Below are positions 1 to 8,906 of a stretch of DNA of 64,000 bases, in pieces (the stretch's first letter is position 1; each line of letters starts with the position of its first letter). This DNA comes from Pseudomonas mandelii. GTDB lineage: Bacteria > Pseudomonadota > Gammaproteobacteria > Pseudomonadales > Pseudomonadaceae. Location of the stretch: the NCBI RefSeq assembly GCF_006438925.1, contig NZ_RCZA01000008.1:310279-374278 (forward strand), in the 5' to 3' direction. Below the pieces are notes generated by a model. The model worked only from the letters and a program-made list of their open reading frames with translations, had not been told where the DNA came from and made no database searches. The position numbers and the translations under genes are program-made.

Positions 1-2
1 TC

Positions 3-809
3 GCCCTCGGTGGCGGCGTGATTGGTGACATGGCCGGTTTTGCTGCCGCCTGCTATCAGCGTGGTGTCGATTTCATCCAGGTCCCGACCACGCTGCTGTC
101 GCAAGTCGATTCTTCGGTGGGCGGCAAGACCGGGATCAACCATCCGCTGGGCAAAAACATGGTCGGCGCTTTCTATCAGCCGAATGTGGTGCTGATTGAT
201 ACCGCTACCCTCAATACCCTGCCGGCCCGCGAACTGTCCGCTGGGCTTGCTGAAGTCATCAAATACGGGCTGATCTGCGACGAACCGTTCCTGACCTGGC
301 TTGAAGACAATGTCGATCGCCTGCGCGCCCTGGACCAGGTCGCCCTGACTTACGCCATCGAGCGCTCTTGCGCGGCCAAGGCTGCGGTGGTGGGTGCCGA
401 CGAACGGGAGACCGGTGTTCGCGCCACGCTCAACCTGGGTCACACCTTCGGTCACGCCATCGAAACCCACATGGGCTATGGTGTCTGGCTACATGGTGAG
501 GCGGTCGCTACTGGCACCGTAATGGCCTTGGAAATGTCCGCGCGCCTGGGCTGGATCAGCGAGCAAGAGCGCGATCGCGGCATTCGTCTGTTCCAGCGTG
601 CCGGCCTGCCGGTTATCCCGCCTGAAGAGATGACTGAAGCCGATTTTCTCGAACACATGGCAATTGACAAGAAAGTGATCGACGGTCGTTTGCGCCTGGT
701 GCTGCTGCGCCACATGGGCGAAGCGGTGGTGACCGACGATTATCCGAAAGAGGTTTTACAGGCCACGCTGGGAGCGGATTACCGCGCTCTGGCTCAGCTT
801 AAAGGTTAA
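3..809 (+). CDS. aroB: 3-dehydroquinate synthase, C-terminal part (5' end outside window)
   Basis: AroB converts DAHP to 3-dehydroquinate, the second step of the shikimate pathway, in the cytoplasm with NAD and a divalent metal. The visible 268 residues open in frame with the NAD-binding motif GGGVIGDMAGFAA. They also contain the metal-ligand segments NLGHTFGHAIE and HGEAVATG, both typical of the family. About 100 N-terminal residues lie left of the window, so a GTG at 18 is internal and not a start. The gene ends ten bases before the SPOR-domain ATPase, so the two are probably cotranscribed, as is usual for aroB and damX-like genes in gammaproteobacteria. Confidence 0.97.
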   Translation, partial: ALGGGVIGDMAGFAAACYQRGVDFIQVPTTLLSQVDSSVGGKTGINHPLGKNMVGAFYQPNVVLIDTATLNTLPARELSAGLAEVIKYGLICDEPFLTWLEDNVDRLRALDQVALTYAIERSCAAKAAVVGADERETGVRATLNLGHTFGHAIETHMGYGVWLHGEAVATGTVMALEMSARLGWISEQERDRGIRLFQRAGLPVIPPEEMTEADFLEHMAIDKKVIDGRLRLVLLRHMGEAVVTDDYPKEVLQATLGADYRALAQLKG

Positions 810-819
810 TAAGATCCCG

Positions 820-2418
820 ATGACTAGTTTGCACGCCGACGAGGCTTTCCTCGGCCATTACCAGTTGAGTCATGACCCTTTTTCTCCACGGGTGCCTGGC
901 TTCAAATTCTTCCCGGCCCAGCGCAAACCGGTGCTGGGGCAACTGCATCACCTGGCACGCTACAGTCAGTTGTTGCTGGTCGTCACCGGCCCGCAAGGCA
1001 GTGGCAAGACGCTGTTGCGTCAGGCCCTGGTGGCCAGCACCAACAAACAGTCGGTGCAGAGCGTGGTGGTTTCCGCCCGTGGCGCCGGTGATGCGGCCGG
1101 CGTGCTGCGTCAGGTCGCTCAGGCGCTGAACGTCGCCCAGCCCGAGGTCGGCGCGATTCTGGCTCAAGTGGTGCAACTTGCGTTGACGGGGCAGGAAGTC
1201 TATTTGCTGGTGGATGACGCCGAGCAACTTGACGAGTCCGCGCTGGAAGCCTTGCTGGCCCTGGCTGCCGGTGCACCGGAAGGTCGCCCGCATGTGTTCC
1301 TGTTCGGCGAGTCGTCGTTGATTGCTCAACTGGAGGCGCTGAGCCTCGAGGAAGAGCGTTTCCACGTCATCGAATTGCAGCCTTACACCGAAGAAGAAAC
1401 CCGCGAATATCTGGACCAGCGGCTCGAAGGCGCCGGCCGGGGTATCGAACTTTTCACCGCAGATCAGATCTCTGATATTCACGAAAGCTCCGACGGTTGG
1501 CCTGGCACCATCAACCAGGTTGCCCGCGATGCAATGATCGAAGCCATGATTGCCAGCCGCTCAGCGGTGAAGCGTCCAAGTATGGGGTTCAACATGCCGA
1601 AGAAACACGTATTGGCGATTTCTGCCGTTGTCGTGGTCGCGGTAGCCGCCGCCTGGTTGATGCCGGGTCGCAGCAAAGCACCGACCACGGGTGCACCTGT
1701 CAACGAACAGGCGCAACTGCCGCTTGGCCAGGGCACGCCACAACCAAACAGCGGCGGCGCGCCTGCCGTCGAATTCGCCGGTAACTCGCAGCCGATGCCG
1801 TTGCCGCTGGTCGGCAACTCGCAACCGGTCATGCGCGGTCCGCTGGCTGAAGCCGCCGGTGGCATCACCGAAGGCGATGACGGTGTGCCGGTCGAAGGTT
1901 CGAGCGCTACACCGCCGACCGTGACCACGACTGCGCCGCCGGCGGGCATTCAGCCTGGCCCTGCGCCAACGCCTGCCGCTAAGCCGGCCCCAGCGCCGAC
2001 CCAGGTCGCGACCGCCAAGCCAGTCCCGACTGCGCCTGCCGTGAAGCCGGCTCCAGCGCCAGCCAAGCCAGCCGCCGTGGCCACCGCCAAGCCTGCCGAG
2101 AAACCAGCCGCCGCTCCCGCGAAAGGCGCCGGTGGCACCTGGTACGCCGGACAACCGACGAGCAACTACGTGGTGCAGATCCTCGGCACCAGCTCTGAAG
2201 CGGCCGCGCAATCCTTCGTCAAGGAGCAGGGCGGCGAGTACCGTTATTTCAAGAAAGACCTCAACGGCAAGCCGCTTTACGTCATCACTTACGGTAGCTT
2301 CGCCAACCGTGATGCAGCCCTTAGCGCCATCAAGGCCTTGCCAGCGAAGGTTCAGGCTGGTAAACCTTGGCCTCGCACTGTCGCCAGCGTCCAACAGGAA
2401 CTGGCAACAACTCGCTGA
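820..2418 (+). CDS. AAA ATPase with C-terminal SPOR domain (DamX-like)
   Basis: This 532-residue inner-membrane protein has a cytoplasmic AAA module with Walker A GPQGSGKT near residue 60 and a Walker B-like LLVDDAEQL near 130. A single membrane span (VLAISAVVVVAVAAAWLMP, about 264-283) is followed by a long Ala/Pro/Lys linker. A SPOR domain fills the last 80 or so residues (NYVVQILGTSSEAAAQSFV and VITYGSFANRDAAL). SPOR domains bind denuded septal peptidoglycan, so a role at the division site is likely. The fusion of ATPase and SPOR and the position after aroB match the pseudomonad DamX-like protein. The ATPase part also resembles the ExeA/type II secretion ATPase class. Confidence 0.85.
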   Translation: MTSLHADEAFLGHYQLSHDPFSPRVPGFKFFPAQRKPVLGQLHHLARYSQLLLVVTGPQGSGKTLLRQALVASTNKQSVQSVVVSARGAGDAAGVLRQVAQALNVAQPEVGAILAQVVQLALTGQEVYLLVDDAEQLDESALEALLALAAGAPEGRPHVFLFGESSLIAQLEALSLEEERFHVIELQPYTEEETREYLDQRLEGAGRGIELFTADQISDIHESSDGWPGTINQVARDAMIEAMIASRSAVKRPSMGFNMPKKHVLAISAVVVVAVAAAWLMPGRSKAPTTGAPVNEQAQLPLGQGTPQPNSGGAPAVEFAGNSQPMPLPLVGNSQPVMRGPLAEAAGGITEGDDGVPVEGSSATPPTVTTTAPPAGIQPGPAPTPAAKPAPAPTQVATAKPVPTAPAVKPAPAPAKPAAVATAKPAEKPAAAPAKGAGGTWYAGQPTSNYVVQILGTSSEAAAQSFVKEQGGEYRYFKKDLNGKPLYVITYGSFANRDAALSAIKALPAKVQAGKPWPRTVASVQQELATTR

Positions 2419-2487
2419 AGATTCGGCGGCCTTACCCAGGCCGCCTCTCCCGGCACCTCAAAATTTCTACAAGCGCATGCCGCCCTT

Positions 2488-2646
2488 AGGGTCTGTTGGC
2501 GCTTGCTGACGACCGCGTTGCGCGCCAACGCGCGCGAGGCTGCGTTGCGGGACTTGCCAAGGGAAGAGCCATTGGCGGCATCCCGCGCCTTGCCTCACGC
2601 ACGTTGGCATCACAACGCGGTTCGTCAGCAAGCACCAACAGACCCT
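2488..2646. repeat. MITE-like palindromic element with about 33-bp terminal inverted repeats
   Basis: The left end AGGGTCTGTTGGCGCTTGCT (from 2488) is mirrored by the right end, whose reverse complement begins AGGGTCTGTTGGTGCTTGCT (from 2646). The match continues as GACGA(A)CCGCGTTG on both sides. The inside encodes nothing. Size, long terminal repeats and lack of coding capacity fit a MITE or a large REP-type element. No clear target duplication is visible in the flanks. Mobility is inferred, not shown. Confidence 0.6.
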
Positions 2647-2788
2647 TGGGCCGCGTGCCTTGTGGTGTCTGCGTCACAGTAGTCTTTGAGTCGTTGCGGT
2701 CAAAATTAAAAAAGTTTTGACTAGCACAGCATATCGCTTTAAACCTTTCACAAATGCGACATAGATTTGCGACATTTCGTCGTCAAAT

Positions 2789-2817
2789 TTGTGAGCCTCC
2801 GTGTCGGTGTGTACAAT
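2789..2817 (+). promoter_or_regulatory. Putative sigma70 promoter for gltBD
   Basis: TTGTGA (2789-2794) and TACAAT (2812-2817) are separated by 17 bp and lie about 110 bp before the gltB start, in an AT-rich stretch. The spacing and five of six -10 matches make this a reasonable promoter. It is inferred from sequence only. Confidence 0.5.
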
Positions 2818-2926
2818 GACCTCCCTTTTGCCCCCGCAAAGCTGGCGTACGTTCGGCGCGGATGGTAAGTGGTTGAATTGAAAAGAAATTTGCCTCGACA
2901 AGAGGCAGCCTGGTGAGAAAGTGTCT

Positions 2927-5900
2927 ATGAAAGCAGGTCTGTACCAACCAGATGAATTCAAGGATAACTGCGGTTTCGGCCTGATAGCCCATATGCAGGG
3001 CGAGCCCAGTCATACCCTTTTGCAAACGGCCATCGAGGCCCTGACCTGCATGACCCACCGCGGTGGGATCAACGCCGACGGCAAGACCGGTGACGGTTGC
3101 GGTCTGCTGATTCAGAAGCCGGATGTGTTCCTGCGAGCCATCGCCCAGGAAACCTTCGGCGTCGAACTGCCCAAGCAATATGCGGTGGGCATGGTCTTCT
3201 TCAACCAGGACCCGCTCAAAGCCGAAGCCGCTCGCGAGAACATGAACCGCGAGATCCTCGCTGCTGGCCTGACCCTCGTCGGCTGGCGCAAAGTGCCGAT
3301 CGACACCAGCGTCCTCGGTCGCCTGGCCCTTGAGCGCCTGCCGCAGATCGAACAAGTGTTCATCGCCGGTGATGGCCTGAGCGATCAGGACATGGCCGTC
3401 AAGCTGTTCACCTCCCGTCGTCGCTCGTCCGTGGCCAACGCCGCCGACGCCGATCACTACGTCTGCAGCTTTTCGCACAAGACCATCATTTATAAAGGCC
3501 TGATGATGCCGGCGGATTTGACCGCCTTCTATCCAGACCTCAGCGACCAGCGCCTGCAAACCTCGATTTGCGTGTTCCACCAGCGCTTCTCCACCAACAC
3601 CCTGCCGAAATGGCCACTGGCTCAGCCGTTCCGCTTCCTCGCCCACAACGGCGAGATCAACACCATCACCGGTAACCGCAACTGGGCCGTGGCCCGTCGC
3701 ACCAAGTTCACCAACGATTTGATGGACCTGGAAGAGCTCGGCCCGCTGGTCAACCGCGTCGGTTCCGACTCCTCCAGCATGGACAACATGCTCGAGTTGA
3801 TGGTCACCGGTGGCATCGACCTGTTCCGTGGCGTGCGGATGATCATTCCGCCTGCGTGGCAGAACGTCGAAACCATGGACCCGGACCTGCGTGCATTCTA
3901 CGAGTACAACTCGATGCACATGGAACCGTGGGACGGCCCGGCCGGTGTGGTAATGACCGACGGTCGCTACGCGGTGTGCCTGCTCGATCGTAATGGTCTG
4001 CGTCCGGCGCGTTGGGTCACCACCAAGAACGGTTTCATCACCCTGGCCTCGGAAATCGGTGTCTGGAACTACCAGCCTGAAGACGTGATCGCCAAGGGCC
4101 GTGTTGGCCCGGGTCAGATCTTCGCCGTGGACACTGAAACCGGCCAGATCCTCGACACCGACGCCATCGACAACCGCTTGAAGTCCCGTCATCCGTACAA
4201 GCAATGGCTGCGCAAGAATGCCCTGCGCATCCAGGCGACCATGGAAGACAACGACCACGGTTCGGCGTTCTACGACGTCGACCAGCTCAAGCAGTACATG
4301 AAGATGTACCAGGTCACGTTTGAAGAACGTGATCAGGTGCTGCGTCCGCTCGGCGAGCAAGGCTACGAAGCCGTCGGCTCGATGGGCGACGATACGCCGA
4401 TGGCCGTGCTGTCCCAGCGCGTGCGCACGCCGTACGACTATTTCCGCCAGCAGTTCGCGCAGGTTACCAACCCGCCGATCGACCCGCTGCGCGAAGCCAT
4501 CGTCATGTCGCTGGAGATCTGCCTCGGTGCCGAGCGCAACATCTTCCAGGAGTCGCCGGAACACGCCTCGCGTGTGATCCTCAGCTCGCCGGTCATTTCC
4601 CCGGCCAAGTGGCGCTCACTGATGAACCTCGATCGTCCGGGCTTCGAGCGCGCGATCATCGACCTCAACTACGACGAAAGCGTCGGCCTCGAAGCGGCGA
4701 TCCGCAACGTTGCCGATCAGGCTGAAGAAGCTGTGCGCTCCGGTCGTACCCAGGTCGTGCTGAGTGACCGTCACATTGCCCCGGGCAAGTTGCCGATCCA
4801 CGCTTCCCTGGCCACCGGCGCGGTGCACCACCGTTTGACCGAAAAAGGCCTGCGTTGCGACTCCAACATCCTCGTGGAAACCGCGACGGCTCGCGATCCG
4901 CACCACTTTGCAGTGTTGATCGGTTTCGGCGCCTCGGCGGTCTATCCGTTCCTGGCCTACGAAGTGCTGGGCGACCTGATCCGTACCGGTGAAGTCCTGG
5001 GCGACCTCTACGAGGTGTTCAAGAACTACCGCAAAGGCATCACCAAAGGTCTGCTGAAGATCCTGTCGAAGATGGGTATCTCGACCATCACGTCGTACCG
5101 CGGTGCGCAGCTGTTTGAAGCCATTGGCCTGGCTGAAGAAGTCTGCGACCTGAGCTTCCGTGGCGTGCCAAGCCGCATCAAAGGTGCGCGTTTCGTCGAC
5201 ATCGAAGCCGAGCAGAAAGCCCTGGCTGCTGAAGCCTGGAGCCCTCGCAAGCCAATCCAGCAGGGCGGTTTGCTGAAGTTCGTCCACGGTGGCGAATATC
5301 ACGCGTACAACCCGGACGTAGTCAACACCCTGCAAGCCGCTGTGCAGCAGGGCGACTACAGCAAGTTCAAGGAATACACGGCGCTGGTGGACAACCGTCC
5401 GGTGTCGATGATTCGCGATATGTTCAAGGTCAAAACCCTGGACACGCCGCTGGACATGAGCGAGATCGAACCGCTGGAATCGGTGCTCAAGCGCTTTGAC
5501 TCCGCGGGCATCTCCCTCGGCGCCTTGTCGCCGGAAGCTCACGAAGCCCTCGCCGAAGCGATGAACCGCCTCGGTGCGCGTTCCAACTCCGGCGAAGGCG
5601 GCGAAGACCCGGCGCGTTACGGCACCATCAAGAGCTCGAAAATCAAACAAGTCGCGACTGGCCGTTTCGGTGTGACCCCGGAGTACCTGGTCAACGCTGA
5701 AGTGCTGCAGATCAAAGTCGCTCAGGGCGCCAAGCCCGGCGAAGGTGGTCAACTGCCAGGCGGCAAGGTCAACGGTCTGATCGCCAAGCTGCGTTACGCA
5801 GTGCCGGGCGTGACCCTGATCTCGCCTCCACCGCACCACGACATCTATTCGATCGAAGACTTGTCGCAGCTGATTTTCGACCTGAAACAAGTCAACCCGA

Positions 5901-7372
5901 AGGCGCTGGTCTCGGTGAAGCTGGTTGCGGAAGCAGGCGTCGGCACCATCGCTGCCGGTGTGGCCAAGGCCTACGCGGACTTGATCACCATCTCCGGCTA
6001 CGACGGTGGCACCGGTGCATCGCCGCTGACCTCGATCAAATACGCGGGCGCTCCTTGGGAGCTCGGCCTGGCCGAAACCCACCAGACCCTGCGCGGCAAC
6101 GACCTGCGCGGCAAAGTCCGGGTGCAGACCGACGGCGGTCTGAAAACCGGCCTCGACGTGATCAAGGCTGCCATCCTCGGCGCTGAAAGCTTCGGCTTCG
6201 GCACCGCGCCAATGATCGCCCTGGGCTGCAAATACCTGCGTATTTGTCACCTGAACAACTGCGCCACCGGCGTCGCGACTCAGAACGAGAAGCTGCGCAA
6301 GGATCACTACATCGGCACCGTCGACATGGTGGTGAATTTCTTCACCTACGTCGCCGAAGAAACCCGTGAGTGGCTGGCCAAGCTGGGCGTGCGTTCCCTC
6401 GAAGAGCTGATCGGTCGTACCGATCTGCTGGACATCCTCGAAGGCCAGACCGCCAAGCAGCAACACCTGGACCTGACCCCGTTGCTGGGCAGCGATCACA
6501 TCCCGGCAGACAAACCTCAGTTCTGCCAGGTCGACCGCAACCCACCGTTCGACAAAGGCCTGCTGGCCGAGAAAATGGTCAACATGGCCACCTCGGCCAT
6601 CAACGACATGAGCGGCGCCGATTTCGCTCTGGATATCTGCAACTGCGACCGTTCGATCGGCGCGCGGATCTCCGGTGAAATTGCTCGCAAACACGGCAAC
6701 CAAGGTATGGCGAATGCGCCGATCACCTTCCGCTTCAAAGGGACGGCCGGTCAGAGCTTCGGTGTGTGGAACGCCGGCGGCCTGAACATGTACCTGGAAG
6801 GCGATGCCAACGACTACGTCGGCAAAGGCATGACCGGCGGCAAACTGGTCATCGTTCCGCCCAAGGGCAGCGTCTACAAGACTCAGGACAGTGCCATCAT
6901 CGGCAACACCTGCCTGTACGGCGCCACCGGTGGCAAGCTGTTCGCCGCCGGTACCGCGGGCGAGCGTTTCGCGGTACGTAACTCCGGTGCTCACACCGTG
7001 GTGGAAGGCACGGGCGATCACTGCTGCGAGTACATGACCGGTGGTTTCGTCTGTGTATTGGGCAAGACCGGTTACAACTTCGGCTCAGGCATGACCGGCG
7101 GTTTCGCCTACGTGCTCGACCAGGACAACTCCTTCGTTGACCGGGTCAACCACGAACTGGTGGAAATCCAGCGGATCAGCGGTGAGGCGATGGAAGCCTA
7201 TCGCAGCCACCTGCAACGCGTGCTGAACGAATACGTCGAGGAAACCGACAGCGAGTGGGGTCGTAACCTCGCTGAAAACCTCGATGACTATCTGCGTCGT
7301 TTCTGGCTGGTCAAGCCCAAGGCTGCCAACCTGAAATCGTTGCTTTCCAGCACCCGTGCCAACCCGCAGTGA
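2927..7372 (+). CDS. gltB: Glutamate synthase (NADPH), large (alpha) subunit
   Basis: GltB makes two glutamates from glutamine and 2-oxoglutarate, using electrons passed from GltD, and so closes the GS-GOGAT ammonia assimilation cycle. The 1481-residue protein starts with a class II glutamine amidotransferase domain whose nucleophile is the Cys in DNCGFGL (residue 15, exposed after propeptide removal). The central and FMN domains follow, with NSGEGGEDP and a 3Fe-4S cluster motif CKYLRICHLNNC. The C-terminal part is the GXGXG beta-helix. ATG 2927 is preferred over the in-frame GTG 2921 because GGTGAG sits nine bases before the ATG. gltD follows after 33 bp, forming a gltBD operon. Confidence 0.97.
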   Translation: MKAGLYQPDEFKDNCGFGLIAHMQGEPSHTLLQTAIEALTCMTHRGGINADGKTGDGCGLLIQKPDVFLRAIAQETFGVELPKQYAVGMVFFNQDPLKAEAARENMNREILAAGLTLVGWRKVPIDTSVLGRLALERLPQIEQVFIAGDGLSDQDMAVKLFTSRRRSSVANAADADHYVCSFSHKTIIYKGLMMPADLTAFYPDLSDQRLQTSICVFHQRFSTNTLPKWPLAQPFRFLAHNGEINTITGNRNWAVARRTKFTNDLMDLEELGPLVNRVGSDSSSMDNMLELMVTGGIDLFRGVRMIIPPAWQNVETMDPDLRAFYEYNSMHMEPWDGPAGVVMTDGRYAVCLLDRNGLRPARWVTTKNGFITLASEIGVWNYQPEDVIAKGRVGPGQIFAVDTETGQILDTDAIDNRLKSRHPYKQWLRKNALRIQATMEDNDHGSAFYDVDQLKQYMKMYQVTFEERDQVLRPLGEQGYEAVGSMGDDTPMAVLSQRVRTPYDYFRQQFAQVTNPPIDPLREAIVMSLEICLGAERNIFQESPEHASRVILSSPVISPAKWRSLMNLDRPGFERAIIDLNYDESVGLEAAIRNVADQAEEAVRSGRTQVVLSDRHIAPGKLPIHASLATGAVHHRLTEKGLRCDSNILVETATARDPHHFAVLIGFGASAVYPFLAYEVLGDLIRTGEVLGDLYEVFKNYRKGITKGLLKILSKMGISTITSYRGAQLFEAIGLAEEVCDLSFRGVPSRIKGARFVDIEAEQKALAAEAWSPRKPIQQGGLLKFVHGGEYHAYNPDVVNTLQAAVQQGDYSKFKEYTALVDNRPVSMIRDMFKVKTLDTPLDMSEIEPLESVLKRFDSAGISLGALSPEAHEALAEAMNRLGARSNSGEGGEDPARYGTIKSSKIKQVATGRFGVTPEYLVNAEVLQIKVAQGAKPGEGGQLPGGKVNGLIAKLRYAVPGVTLISPPPHHDIYSIEDLSQLIFDLKQVNPKALVSVKLVAEAGVGTIAAGVAKAYADLITISGYDGGTGASPLTSIKYAGAPWELGLAETHQTLRGNDLRGKVRVQTDGGLKTGLDVIKAAILGAESFGFGTAPMIALGCKYLRICHLNNCATGVATQNEKLRKDHYIGTVDMVVNFFTYVAEETREWLAKLGVRSLEELIGRTDLLDILEGQTAKQQHLDLTPLLGSDHIPADKPQFCQVDRNPPFDKGLLAEKMVNMATSAINDMSGADFALDICNCDRSIGARISGEIARKHGNQGMANAPITFRFKGTAGQSFGVWNAGGLNMYLEGDANDYVGKGMTGGKLVIVPPKGSVYKTQDSAIIGNTCLYGATGGKLFAAGTAGERFAVRNSGAHTVVEGTGDHCCEYMTGGFVCVLGKTGYNFGSGMTGGFAYVLDQDNSFVDRVNHELVEIQRISGEAMEAYRSHLQRVLNEYVEETDSEWGRNLAENLDDYLRRFWLVKPKAANLKSLLSSTRANPQ

Positions 7373-7405
7373 TATGCGCCTGAAGAGTTTGATGAGGTTT
7401 TAACA

Positions 7406-8824
7406 ATGGCTGAACGTCTGAATAACGACTTCCAGTTCATCGATGTCGGGCGCAAAGATCCGAAGAAGAAACTGTTGCGTCAACGCAAGAAAGAGTTCGT
7501 GGAGATCTACGAACCCTTCAAACCCCAGCATTCGGCCGATCAGGCCCACCGCTGCCTGGGTTGCGGTAACCCGTATTGCGAATGGAAGTGCCCGGTGCAC
7601 AACTTCATTCCCAACTGGCTGAAGCTGGTGGCCGAGGGCAACATCCTTCAGGCCGCCGAGCTGTCGCACCAGACCAACACCCTGCCGGAAGTGTGCGGCC
7701 GGGTGTGCCCGCAGGATCGTCTGTGCGAGGGTGCCTGCACCCTCAACGACGGTTTCGGCGCGGTGACCATCGGTTCGGTCGAGAAGTACATTACCGACAC
7801 CGCGTTCGCCATGGGCTGGCGCCCGGACATGTCCAAGGTCATACCGACCGGCAAGCGTGTTGCGGTGATCGGCGCAGGCCCGGCAGGTTTGGGCTGTGCC
7901 GACGTGCTGGTACGCGGCGGCGTGACCCCGGTGGTGTTCGACAAGAACCCGGAAATCGGGGGGCTGCTGACCTTCGGCATCCCCGAGTTCAAGCTGGAAA
8001 AGACCGTGCTGAGCAATCGTCGCGAAGTCTTCACCGGCATGGGCATCGAGTTCCGTCTGAACACTGAAGTGGGCAAGGACGTGACCGTCGAGCAACTGCT
8101 CGAAGAGTACGATGCCGTGTTCATGGGCATGGGCACCTACACCTACATGAAGGGCGGCTTTGCCGGTGAGGATTTGCCGGGCGTGCACGACGCGCTCGAC
8201 TTCCTGATCGCTAACGTCAATCGCAACCTGGGCTTTGAAAAGTCGCCGGAAGATTTCGTCGACATGAAAGGCAAGAAGGTGGTTGTACTGGGCGGCGGCG
8301 ACACGGCGATGGACTGCAACCGTACGTCGATTCGCCAGGGCGCCAAGTCGGTGACCTGTGCTTATCGTCGTGACGAAGCGAACATGCCGGGCTCGCGCAA
8401 AGAGGTGAAGAACGCCAAGGAAGAAGGGGTGAAATTCCTCTACAACCGCCAGCCAATCGCGATCGTCGGTGAAGACCGCGTCGAAGGCGTGAAGGTGGTC
8501 GAGACCCGTCTCGGCGAACCGGACGCCCGTGGCCGTCGCAGCCCCGAGCCGATCCCGGGTTCCGAAGAGATCATCCCGGCTGATGCCGTGGTCATCGCGT
8601 TCGGTTTCCGTCCAAGCCCTGCGTCGTGGTTCGAACAGCACAGCATCCAGACCGACAGCCAGGGCCGCGTTGTGGCCCCGGAACAAGGTCAGTACAAGCA
8701 CCAGACCAGCAACCCGAAAATCTTCGCCGGTGGCGACATGGTTCGCGGTTCCGACCTGGTGGTAACGGCGATCTTCGAAGGCCGCAACGCCGCCGAAGGG
8801 ATCCTGGATTACCTGGGCGTTTAA
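7406..8824 (+). CDS. gltD: Glutamate synthase (NADPH), small (beta) subunit
   Basis: GltD oxidises NADPH through FAD and hands electrons via iron-sulfur clusters to GltB. The 472-residue protein has the N-terminal cysteine-rich 4Fe-4S region (CLGCGNPYCEWKCP and CGRVCPQDRLCEGAC). The FAD Rossmann motif VIGAGPAGLGCAD lies near residue 155, and the NADPH motif VLGGGDTAMDC near 295. The C-terminal GGDMVRGSDLVVTAI loop contacts FAD. Length and order are normal for the bacterial enzyme, and it sits directly behind gltB. Related subunits occur in other flavoprotein complexes, but the gltB neighbour settles the assignment. Confidence 0.97.
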   Translation: MAERLNNDFQFIDVGRKDPKKKLLRQRKKEFVEIYEPFKPQHSADQAHRCLGCGNPYCEWKCPVHNFIPNWLKLVAEGNILQAAELSHQTNTLPEVCGRVCPQDRLCEGACTLNDGFGAVTIGSVEKYITDTAFAMGWRPDMSKVIPTGKRVAVIGAGPAGLGCADVLVRGGVTPVVFDKNPEIGGLLTFGIPEFKLEKTVLSNRREVFTGMGIEFRLNTEVGKDVTVEQLLEEYDAVFMGMGTYTYMKGGFAGEDLPGVHDALDFLIANVNRNLGFEKSPEDFVDMKGKKVVVLGGGDTAMDCNRTSIRQGAKSVTCAYRRDEANMPGSRKEVKNAKEEGVKFLYNRQPIAIVGEDRVEGVKVVETRLGEPDARGRRSPEPIPGSEEIIPADAVVIAFGFRPSPASWFEQHSIQTDSQGRVVAPEQGQYKHQTSNPKIFAGGDMVRGSDLVVTAIFEGRNAAEGILDYLGV

Positions 8825-8864
8825 CGTTCGGTCCTGATCTGCGGTACGGTCAACATGTGGCAGC

Positions 8865-8889
8865 GGGCTTGTTCTGTACGAACAAGCCC
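8865..8889. terminator. Hairpin between convergent gltD and RND genes
   Basis: The arms GGGCTTGTTC and GAACAAGCCC form a perfect 10-bp stem with a 5-nt loop between the ends of gltD (plus) and the RND permease (minus). No strong T-run follows on either strand, so it may be a weak bidirectional terminator or only an mRNA 3'-end stabiliser. Confidence 0.5.
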
Positions 8890-8906
8890 CCTCCTGCAAT
8901 TGATCA

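Larger units (their letters stand above)
2419..2926. other. Intergenic region between the SPOR-domain ATPase and gltB
   Basis: This 508-bp gap holds a 159-bp MITE-like palindrome (2488-2646) and a likely gltB promoter (2789-2817), both listed separately. The stretch 2700-2790 is AT-rich compared with its surroundings, as expected upstream of a promoter. No convincing small gene was seen. Confidence 0.6.

Noticed and set aside
2921..2926. GTG start for gltB six bases upstream of the chosen ATG
   Set aside because: It would be only three bases from the GGTGAG site, and the ATG gives the expected N terminus.
2783..7021. Very long minus-strand open frames opposite gltB (2783-4564 and 4616-7021)
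   Set aside because: They mirror the GC-rich codon pattern of gltB, have His/Gln/Val-rich composition and no recognisable domain. gltB is certain.
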